This document shows, in pieces, positions 57,410 to 64,000 of a stretch of 64,000 nt of DNA. This stretch comes from Cristatella mucedo. Taxonomy: Eukaryota > Bryozoa > Phylactolaemata > Cristatellidae. Position 1 is the first letter of the stretch. Every line of letters starts with the position of its first letter. Below the pieces are notes generated by a model. That model did no database searches. It worked only from the letters and a program-made list of their open reading frames with translations, and was not told the DNA's origin. The stretch spans positions 3,179,501 to 3,243,500 of the forward strand of contig WPIO01000025.1 of NCBI GenBank assembly GCA_009760855.2. Direction: 5' to 3'. A program made the position numbers and the translations under genes.

Positions 57410-58428
57410 CTAAAACGGATTTAAAAGGAATATTTTTAACTTTTGTTTAATATCTATAAATATAATATCTATAGTAATTATTGATGTCATGTTTAAAAAC
57501 ATTGTTGCTTTAAAAAAATATAAACGGCGGTTTGGTGAACCTTCTATTTCAGGAACAAATAAATTATTTGATATTATTAGATCAGGAGAGATAAGTGAAT
57601 AACTGAATATATCATCACCATAAAATTTAAAATATTTATCTGAAGATAAAATATATTAAAAATCACTAAGTATTAAATAATCACTAGTCAAATCTAAATA
57701 AGCATTTGTTTTATCTGTTGCATACATAATACCAGAAACCATTCCAAAGTTGGACAATTTACCAGGAAAAAATGTTTTAAGATTAGTTATAAATCCTAAC
57801 TTTCTTCCAGTTCCGTGTTCTATAATTGGCATATCACCTGGTGGAATTTGTTGCAATGAATAACCAGGTTCACGACTACCATTAGCAGTAATACTAAGTC
57901 CTAACATATCAAGTTTGAATAAACTAGGATAAGTATTAGAACTCAATCCTATGTATCTAAATCCTACTTGCTTTGTATCATCAACGTATTTTTGTTACAA
58001 CACCAGAATTCTTTTAAGTTTATAATATTTTTTCCACCCATATTCATGCTTGCTGTTGCATTGCCTTGAAAAAATGGTGTCATACTTTTAAATATTCTAT
58101 AATGTATGACTTTATAAGGTCTTAAATCTTACTACAAGTACCATCAGCAGAATTACCTGATATACCAATAACATTCTTACAATTCAGTTGTGACATTGCT
58201 TTTGCTCCACTCTTTGGTAGCAATCCTGATCAACTTAACACACTTGCTAATTCTCCAGTAGCATTAGAAATAACACTACCACCAATATTTGACCTAAGAG
58301 CATAATCCAATTTTATTGCATCACCATCGCTAACAGGATAAGCTTAGTTACTTACTTTATTTCTATTTGCATCAAGATCAGTATAAACAACTCCATTAAT
58401 CTTAGTTACTTTTTCAATTACTCATATA
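57410..58428 (-). pseudogene. fibre-like viral protein, broken
   Basis: The minus strand contains two copies of a tail-fibre/collar-type repeat (INGVVYTDLDANRNKVSN...DGDAIKLDY at about 58408-58310 and MNMGGKNIINL...YVDDTKQVGF at about 58040-57950). This motif is common in phage fibres and in Polinton/adintovirus-like animal elements. A longest open piece of 96 codons (57946-57656) follows, then the frame continues past a TAA (57656-57658) for about 80 more codons to TAG at 57412-57410. Breaks seen: TAA near 58345, TGA near 58233, a frameshift near 58125, a second near 57990, and the TAA at 57656. No ATG is seen at the 5' end. Role inferred: attachment or spike protein of the virion. Confidence 0.6.
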
Positions 58429-58429
58429 T

Positions 58430-58746
58430 ATGATGAATAAAAAAGTTAAAGGTGTTTCTGAAGATATAAAAGAAGGTGCTAGTACAACCAAAGAAGTTGT
58501 TTCAGGTGTTACAACTGGAACAGGATTTGCTTCAAAAGCTGTTATAAAGATAGCGCCTAAGATTGCTATGAAACTGTCTTTATAAGCATCAAACAAAATA
58601 GCAAAGATAGTTCCAAAAGTATTACAATCGTTTAAAGCTATCGGAAGTGTTGCTAAAGCACCTGGGGGTTTTCTATCAGGGTAACAGGAATTGTAGATTT
58701 AGGATTATTAATAAAAGAGATTGTTGATTATATTGCTTCTAAGTAA
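58430..58746 (+). pseudogene. small viral protein, Ala/Lys/Val-rich, broken
   Basis: Starts MMNKKVKGVSEDIKEGAST and divergently abuts the fibre-like gene. It has alternating basic and hydrophobic stretches (GFASKAVIKIAPKIAMKL, then a hydrophobic end DLGLLIKEIVDYIASK), compatible with a membrane-active or core protein. A TAA interrupts it near 58585 and a one-base shift occurs near 58681. Unrecognised family. Its end contains a 14-bp direct repeat (AAGTAAGTGCTGCT twice, 58741-58768). Confidence 0.5.
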
Positions 58747-58798
58747 GTGCTGCTAAGTAAGTGCTGCTGGTAAGTAGGGACGAGTGTTTTGGAAAACG

Positions 58799-59242
58799 AT
58801 GAGTGATAAAAAAGAAGGATTAACAAAAATGGTTTCATCATTAGAAGTAGGCAATTATATAAATGAAATACTTCTTGAAGCAGAAAAAGCAAAGAGTGAT
58901 CGGGATCAAAATCCTAGAAAGTTTTTATCTGATGTATTTGGAGAAGAAGTTTCTGGGGATGCAACACAACTTGATCCTATTGCATGGAAAAATAATTTCT
59001 TAGAAATGAGATCAGGTGGATTTCTTCCTGCTATTCCTGCGATTGTTGCAAGTATCGTAAGTGTAATAGGAACATTAGGTTTAGCAGTAAGTATAACTGT
59101 TGCAAGTGCAAGTCTAATAAAGAAAATAGTAGATGAAACAATGTATACAGCAAAATCTCCACCTGTGAATACACATGAGAAAAGAATGAATGCTTTGAGT
59201 ATGCAAAGTGAAAGATTAAAGAATGCTATTACAGATATATAA
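58799..59242 (+). CDS. small viral protein with hydrophobic hairpin, intact
   Basis: An open frame of 147 codons from the ATG at 58799; a GTG 15 bases earlier keeps the same frame, but ATG is the likelier start. The N-terminal half is acidic and helical (SSLEVGNYINEILLEAEKAK). Residues about 78-115 are strongly hydrophobic (FLPAIPAIVASIVSVIGTLG then LAVSITVASASL), like a membrane hairpin. The C-terminus is basic and helical. Lengths and layout recall minor capsid or membrane-lytic proteins of adenovirus-like viruses, but there is no recognisable homology. It has no internal stops, unlike its neighbours. Confidence 0.6.
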   Translation: MSDKKEGLTKMVSSLEVGNYINEILLEAEKAKSDRDQNPRKFLSDVFGEEVSGDATQLDPIAWKNNFLEMRSGGFLPAIPAIVASIVSVIGTLGLAVSITVASASLIKKIVDETMYTAKSPPVNTHEKRMNALSMQSERLKNAITDI

Positions 59243-59247
59243 GAAAC

Positions 59248-59565
59248 ATGATTGAACTTTTAGATAAAGAAGTAGATATGGATCTAAGTGATAAAGTTAT
59301 TAATTCAGAAGTAAAAAAAAACAGATTGAGTATCTGAATAAAGGAAGAGAACTCGTTGAGAAAGGAGGCGTTAATTATTCTGAGGATCTAAAACGTGATA
59401 TAAGAAAAGTTGAGAGTAGTACTGTCGGTGGCCGTAAAACTTGAGACTATAAAGCAGAAAGTGCAACGTTACTATCCACTCTATTTTCACAGGGAGCAAC
59501 ACTAGAACAGATATAATGAAATGATTAGACTTAGAGATGAGCTCAAAAAGAGATGTAAGAACTAA
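59248..59565 (+). pseudogene. small charged viral protein, broken
   Basis: Begins MIELLDKEVDMDLSDKVINS six bases after the previous stop. A 9-A run at about 59318-59326 shifts the frame. The coding signal continues (QIEYLNKGRELVEKGGVNYS), meets TGA near 59438, and shifts again near 59510 to finish KKRCKN at 59565. Coiled-coil-like; unknown function. It converges with and slightly overlaps the endonuclease gene. Confidence 0.5.
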
Positions 59566-60121
59566 TAGTCTGTGTAACTAACTAGTTTATTATCTTCTGT
59601 AAATGTATAATCAAATTTTAATTTTGTGAATTGTAAATGCAAACGTATTGCCTCAAGATCCCTTGCTACTGCTGCATCAACGGGATTGTCAAAATATCCT
59701 AAATTATAGCTAACTCCATCTAATGTGATATGTGATTGCCATTTGTTTTATTTTTTATGCCAAGAAATCCCAATAAAATTAGAAGCAGTGTTTATTCTTT
59801 GTACTCTATTTCTACTATTCTCAGAAGCATAAGCTAATCTTATATTGCTTATTCTATTATCAAACCTATCTGAAATTATATGATCCAATTGAAATATAGG
59901 CATTTCTTTGTTAACAATTAGCCAAGCAATACGATGCACTTGGTATTTTTTCCATCTATTTTTATTTCTCTATATTCGTTGTGATGGATTGTTCCAGCTT
60001 CACTGCCAGCTAATGCATTTCTTCCACGACTAGTTTTATGCGTAAATTTACCCGTTAAAGCGTTGTAATTTAATAACTCCATCACTCTATCTCTAAAAGC
60101 AGCAACTTCATCTTGATTCAT
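59562..60121 (-). pseudogene. HNH endonuclease with AP2-type DNA-binding tail, broken
   Basis: The N-terminal part starts MNQDEVAAFRDRVMELLNYN and has the G-x-F-T-x-K-T-S-RGR and G-x-A-G segments typical of NUMOD4/HNH proteins. The HNH core follows: HRIAW, then FQLDHIISDRFDNRISNIRL and ENSRNR (D-H, N-R-x-x-N-x-R), then SNFIGISWHKK and NKWQSHITLDGVSYNLGYFD, an AP2-like domain. A frameshift splits it near 59935 and a TAA at 59750-59748 separates the HNH from the AP2 part. Such genes are free-standing homing or mobile endonucleases in phages and large DNA viruses; catalytic His and Asn positions are still present. Confidence 0.8.
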
Positions 60122-60175
60122 TTTCTATACAGTACTTTTGTAACACTTTAAAATAAATTCAATTTATATAGAAAA

Positions 60176-61037
60176 ATGTCGTATCATGAAACAAAACTAA
60201 CTCTGTCAGATCATCAAGTAAATCAAATTAATAAATCTAAAGAATCTATTTCTATAAGAGTTAAACATGGTGATTTATCCTGCACTGTTCCTATTCTTGT
60301 TAAAAAGACTCAACTAGCAAGAATAGAAAAGTGTAGAAGTAAAGGAATTAGTCTTCAATTGAATTTCCGTCTTAAACAACCTAAAGCACATAGAAAAGTT
60401 GGTTCTGGTCTCGTAGATTTTATAAGCAAGTTAACTGGTAACCGTGAGATGCATATGCACCTTCCATCAAACGTGAAATCAGAAAATGTTCCAGGTGGCT
60501 CATTCAATAATACTGGTAAATATAGTTATGTTGGCCCTGGAACTAAGTTCACTCAAAGAATGAAAGAATCTTATCAGGTGTTAATGATTTAGATAGATCT
60601 GCTTTAGTGCATGATAGTTTATATACAGAAACTTCATCAATGTCTGAACCTAAAAGAACTGAAATAAGACATTTATCTGATCTTGTTCAGAATTAGTTCT
60701 AGCTGAATCTGCTGCTAGTATTGCTCTTGATCCTAGACAACCATAATATGTTAGAGAAGATACTAAAACTGTTGCAGCCGTAATGGCTGCTAAAAGCAAG
60801 TTAGGTTTAGGAATTGGTCGTATGTTGAATGAATCATTTGCAATTGATTTCTTAAAAGATAAAGTAAGTAATCCTGCAAGTTTGAATAAGATAAAAAATT
60901 ATGCTAGAGAAATCGTTGATAGAATGATTGATATAACTAGAAAAAATATGAAAAATTTAACTAACCTAATTATTTTCATTGTTTTATCTATTTTTGTGCA
61001 TTGTTTTATTTTTATGTTTAATAATCAGCAAGATTAA
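60176..61037 (+). pseudogene. minor capsid-like protein with PLA2-like domain, broken
   Basis: The N-terminal part is basic (MSYHETKLTLSDHQVNQINK). SYVGPGTKF followed after a frameshift (around 60575) by the N-x-x-D-x-x-A-x-x-HD-x-x-Y pattern (around 60585-60625) matches the calcium-binding loop and catalytic His-Asp of virion phospholipase A2 domains in parvovirus VP1 and Polinton/adintovirus-like proteins. A second shift lies near 60692 and a TAA at 60744-60746. The C-terminus is a hydrophobic membrane segment (NLIIFIVLSIFVHCFIFMF). Inferred role: membrane breach during entry. The last 20 bases overlap the next gene tail to tail. Confidence 0.7.
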
Positions 61038-61500
61038 ATTCACTTCGTTTAACAACACTATAAGCTTTAACTTGATCTAGTTCCAATCTAATATTAAGTC
61101 TTTCTTCAGAATTGTAAGTGTCTTTAGTTACATAACTTCCATCTAGAATACCTGTAATAGCAAAATCAGTTCCAATTTTTTTAATTGCATCTGAAATACT
61201 ATTGAATTTTAGTTGTTTGATCTTTTGATCAAAGAATATACTTGGTTTACTACCAAAATCTAATCTTACTCCAGTAGTTGATCTTTGAGACATATTATAA
61301 CCAATGAATTCAAGTTTCATACTTGCTCTTGCTGCAATATCTTCAAGTGCAGGTCTCATATCTTCAGTGATATATATCCATGCATTGAAGTAAGGTTTAG
61401 AATCTTTCGAGGTTTTTTCTTCAATGTGAACACGAGCTGGTTTTCCTTTTGTGATGACAACAGCAGAATTTTCAAGTACAACTAATTTTTTGTTTTCCAT
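61018..61500 (-). CDS. unknown viral protein, 160 residues, intact
   Basis: Uninterrupted from MENKKLVVLENSAVVITKGK to FNLADY. Beta-rich pattern with AITGILDGSYVTKD and INIRLELDQV-like strands, no cysteines, no signal peptide or membrane segment. It could be a single-stranded DNA-binding or capsid-associated protein, but I recognise no family. It sits between the PLA2-like gene (convergent, 20-base overlap) and the protease gene (same strand, 30 bases apart), so probably a late gene of the morphogenesis block. Confidence 0.7.
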   Translation of the reverse strand: MENKKLVVLENSAVVITKGKPARVHIEEKTSKDSKPYFNAWIYITEDMRPALEDIAARASMKLEFIGYNMSQRSTTGVRLDFGSKPSIFFDQKIKQLKFNSISDAIKKIGTDFAITGILDGSYVTKDTYNSEERLNIRLELDQVKAYSVVKRSEFNLADY

Positions 61501-61529
61501 TTCTATTAATGGAAAATAAAATGTTTAAA

Positions 61530-62235
61530 TTAAATTGATAATTGCATTGTCGTTTCAAAATCTGTTTCTTGCATTAGTTTTAAGAAGATTAAGCACCTTC
61601 TTCCACAATCTGTTTGATCATATTCTTGTAACTTAAAAGTCTGAAAACTTGGTATTACACCAAAATAATGTATTACTTCTGGCATTGGTGGAGCACCAAA
61701 TGAATCAAAGTAAAAACATTTCTTACCTTGTTTTTTAAGTGGAACCCCGATGATATATTGCAAGATCTGATTCTCCTGTATTAGAAATAAGACATTCATT
61801 TTCTAGCGGTTTTTCTAGTTCATTCCTTGCAGATACACCTCTAAAGTTTTGTATATCTACATAATGATTTATTTCTATATCTGTTAGTGGTGTTGATTTA
61901 ACTTTTTTTAGTTTGTCGATAGTATTTGCTAATTCAGCAAGTATTTGTTGTTTATGTTCTATACAAGAACCAGATTTCTTTTCATGTATTAATACTCCTG
62001 TACCAAGTTTTTTTCCATGTGATAGTACATCTGTTCCTTTCTTTCCATGTGTTAGTACACCTGTACCAATTGTAACTGGTGTACTTCTTAGTTTAACAAA
62101 CTTTGACTTTTTACTTCCACAAATAGTACAAACATCTTTTTCCATATCTCTTAATCCATTAGTACTATCTACCTCAACATATTCTTTATGAATTTTATCA
62201 GTTGGTTTTTTACACTTCAAACAATAAATTTCCAC
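61530..62235 (-). pseudogene. adenain-like cysteine protease with N-terminal zinc ribbon, broken
   Basis: The first 46 residues form a DUF5679-type zinc ribbon (YCLKCKK ... CTICGSKKSKF, two C-x2-C pairs). Three imperfect repeats of G-T-x-V-L-x-H-x-K-K follow, then a helix, then the adenain start (LTDIEINHYVDIQNFRGV, ARNELEKPLENEC). The protease frame is lost near 61740. Its second half is open in another frame: CFYFDSFGAPP (acidic active-site region) and Q-x6-CGRRCLIFLK (Gln and catalytic Cys). The G-T-H-W box with the catalytic His, expected just before, is not found, so a short deletion accompanies the shift. Adenains mature viral capsid proteins. Whether ribbon and protease were one protein in the live virus is uncertain, but they share one continuous frame here. 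Confidence 0.8.
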
Positions 62236-62254
62236 ATCTATAATACTATAGAAA

Positions 62255-62924
62255 ATGTCGCTAAGAGTTAGAGCATTTAATGTTGGACAGGATGTTGATA
62301 CTGGACATGAAGAACCATTGCCTAATGTTCCTATTAGAGCATTAGTACTTGGACCAAGTGGTTCAGGTAAATCACAGTTAGTAATTAATTGGATATTTTA
62401 TGGAATGTTAAACTATGATACTTGTGCAATGATTGCCTCAAGTTGAGATCAAAAGTTAAATCGGAGTCTTATGTCAATGACTAAAGAAAATCGTTCTTAT
62501 GTTTGGGTTAATGTTATTGGTGAAACGCCAGAAGCTGATTCTTATAAGAATTGTAAGAATTCTGTTGTACTGGATGATCTTATGACAGAAGATTAATCAA
62601 ATATTTTAGGCTATTTCACTCGTGGAAGACATAAATCCTTGAAGATATTTTATCTTGCTCAAGGATTTACTAATATTCCTAGAAGAGAAATTATAAATAA
62701 TATAAACATGTTATAATCATTAAACAAAATAGTACCAATTTGAATATCTTCGTGATGCATATGTTGGTGATATAGATAGAAAACAATTCAAAGAATGGGT
62801 AAACTCTTTTACAAGAAGTAAATTTGGATATTGTCTTTTTGATTTAACTAAAACTGGAACAGAAGGAATATTTTGGATTGTTGATAGTACAGGAAAACAA
62901 TTAATAACTATTTTTAATACCTAA
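62255..62924 (+). pseudogene. FtsK/HerA-type (A32-like) genome-packaging ATPase, broken
   Basis: Starts MSLRVRAFNVGQDVDTG and diverges from the protease gene with only 19 bases between start codons. Walker A GPSGSGKS is at residues 33-40. Walker B is NSVVLDDL near 62560-62580. FTRGRHKSLKIFYLAQGFTN follows, the usual segment after Walker B in this family. Breaks: TGA at 62444-62446, TAA at 62594-62596, TAA at 62714-62716 and a frameshift near 62730. The C-terminal part ends at 62924. Length of about 220 codons is normal for the family. It powers DNA packaging into the capsid. Confidence 0.88.
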
Positions 62925-62935
62925 TAGATGTAGGA

Positions 62936-63247
62936 ATGATTAATGGCAAGATATACTCAAGTAAAAATAAGTCTTACAGAGGAAATGTTCAAGAAGCACT
63001 TGATTTAGAAAATAAACTTGATAATTTAGAAAGTTTACATGTTGCTAGCATACTTGATAACAATCAAGAAATGCAAAGAATTGAATCAGAAATGATTTCA
63101 AGAGATAGAGTAGAACATGAACTAAATGAACGTGCTATAGAAAAATCAATAGATAATTCGGGAGAAACAGATATTGAAAAACTTATAAGAATTAGACCTA
63201 AGCTTGCAATTCAAATGGAGAATAAAGAGCAGTTAAAAAGATATTAG
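62936..63247 (+). CDS. viral acidic coiled-coil protein or N-terminal fragment, open for 103 codons
   Basis: Begins 12 bases after the ATPase stop with MINGKIYSSKNKSYRGNVQE and is rich in Glu, Asp, Asn and Arg (NNQEMQRIESEMISRDRVEH). Coding signal continues in the next frame beyond 63240 (DQKAPTDISSVIRKLSEDF), so the stop at 63247 is probably a frameshift artefact of decay and the true protein was longer. Unrecognised. Confidence 0.5.
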   Translation: MINGKIYSSKNKSYRGNVQEALDLENKLDNLESLHVASILDNNQEMQRIESEMISRDRVEHELNERAIEKSIDNSGETDIEKLIRIRPKLAIQMENKEQLKRY

Positions 63248-63951
63248 ATCAAAAAGCACCTACAGATATTTCTAGTGTAATACGTAAGTTATCTGAAGAT
63301 TTTTAAATCTGGTTATATAAAAAGAGCAGTTAAAAGACTAAATCAAGCAAAGACTTATGCAGCTAATAAAGAAATAAAGATACTCTTGATAAACTTCAGA
63401 AACAAGGAGGTGAAAGATTTGGTGTTTATCCAAGTACAGGTAATCCAATAACAAAGAGGGCTTCAATAGAAGAATTAAATGATGCTGAACCACTTTCAAT
63501 TGCTGCTGCTTCTATTTTTTTCTAAACCATCAAGTCATAAAGATATTCTTCTTGAACTTGTTACAAAAGGCGAAGTATCAGATAAGATAATAAATACTAT
63601 AAAAAATCTTAATGAAAAAAGAAAGACCGATTTAATGGTGCTCTTTTCAACATATTTACAGAATTATATTCAAAGAAGAAAAGAATACAAACAAAAGAAA
63701 CAAGTTTGGACTATCTTAAACTAAAGTCTAAAGCAGAAGAGCAAGTTGGTAAATGAGTAAAAGTAATTCCATTAGTTTTAAGGAGTGAAAACGAAGTTTT
63801 TGATAAGATTGATTTATGGATTTGTGAACTTGCTGCTGGAAATAAAGGTGTTGTAAATTCTATTAGTGCTGCTGCTGATTTTCTTGCTAGATCTAGAAAA
63901 GTTCCAAAGACTTATGTTGCAAAGATAAATAAACTTGTATATAATGTATAA
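63248..63951 (+). pseudogene. remnant of a long viral gene downstream of the ATPase
   Basis: Coding-like stretches follow in shifting frames: around 63310-63375 (SGYIKRAVKRLNQAKTYAAN), 63380-63520 (GGERFGVYPSTGNPITKRAS), 63530-63690 (SHKDILLELVTKGEVSDKII) and 63725-63951 (VKVIPLVLRSENEVFDKIDL, then a TGA-interrupted frame ending KINKLVYNV). Frameshifts lie near 63300, 63375, 63520 and 63690 and a TGA near 63755. Probably the same gene as the ORF at 62936. No domain recognised. Confidence 0.5.
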
Positions 63952-64000
63952 TATAATATATTATTATATTATTATTATTATATAATATATTGTATATAAT
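63940..64000. repeat. AT-only inverted-repeat tract at the window edge
   Basis: TATAATATAATATATTATTATATTATTATTATTATATAATATATTG is nearly self-complementary. It follows the last viral stop codon and could be a terminator-like or intergenic hairpin, or slippage sequence. Confidence 0.6.

Larger units (their letters stand above)
57244..64000. mobile_element. endogenous viral element (adenovirus/Polinton/adintovirus-like), partial
   Basis: An AT-rich segment of at least 6.7 kb with tightly packed, overlapping genes on both strands and no spliced structure. Family hallmarks are an adenain-like protease, a FtsK/HerA packaging ATPase, a PLA2-like protein, a fibre-like protein, a DUF5679-type zinc ribbon and an HNH-AP2 endonuclease. 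This set is known from Polintons/adintoviruses and relatives. No PolB, integrase, hexon or penton is visible, so placement inside the group is open. Most genes carry stops or frameshifts. The left end lies between 57243 and 57410; the right end is outside the window. It could be a chimeric join, but the AT-rich DNA directly abuts a LINE 5' end of the same family seen elsewhere in the window. Confidence 0.85.

Noticed and set aside
57410..63951. Alternative genetic code with TAA = Gln
   Set aside because: TAA also terminates the intact ORFs, TGA stops occur too, and frameshifts accompany them, so decay is simpler.

Overview
The window is animal (metazoan) nuclear DNA. The reasons are a 14-exon gene with GT-AG introns that encodes a SEC14L1-type protein (PRELI, CRAL-TRIO and GOLD domains), many dead CR1/L2-like LINEs ending in (ATT)n, tRNA-derived SINEs, and long (CT)n, (GA)n, (GT)n and (TA)n arrays. 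I cannot name the species.

Layout. Positions 1-4,756 lie downstream of the host gene and hold LINE and SINE debris plus a probable 3' UTR. Positions 4,757-50,966 are one minus-strand gene, the SEC14L1-like gene. Its start codon is at 50,966 and its stop at 4,757. The 14 coding exons total 2,196 bp (731 codons plus stop). Every exon junction keeps the reading frame and no exon contains a stop or indel. Nearly everything else in those 46 kb is intron, filled with LINE family A (RT and 3' ends), LINE family B (3' ends), two SINE families and simple repeats. Positions 51,000-51,950 are GC- and CpG-rich and look like the promoter and 5' UTR. Positions 52,200-57,243 are intergenic, with two more LINE copies and a CT array.

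From about 57,250 to the right edge the base composition changes abruptly to AT-rich and the content becomes viral. The genes resemble those of the adenovirus/Polinton/adintovirus-like lineage: a fibre-like protein, two small membrane-active-looking proteins, an HNH-AP2 endonuclease, a phospholipase A2-like minor capsid candidate, an unknown 160-residue protein, an adenain-like cysteine protease joined to a zinc ribbon, and a FtsK/HerA-type packaging ATPase. Most of these genes are broken by stops and frameshifts, while two or three small ORFs are intact. I read this as an endogenous viral element decaying next to a 5'-truncated LINE. Its right end lies beyond the window, and no polymerase or integrase is visible.

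The host gene probably makes a cytosolic or Golgi-associated lipid-binding regulator. The viral genes once formed a virion morphogenesis block (protease, ATPase, minor capsid, fibre). Nothing in the sequence links the viral block functionally to the host gene.
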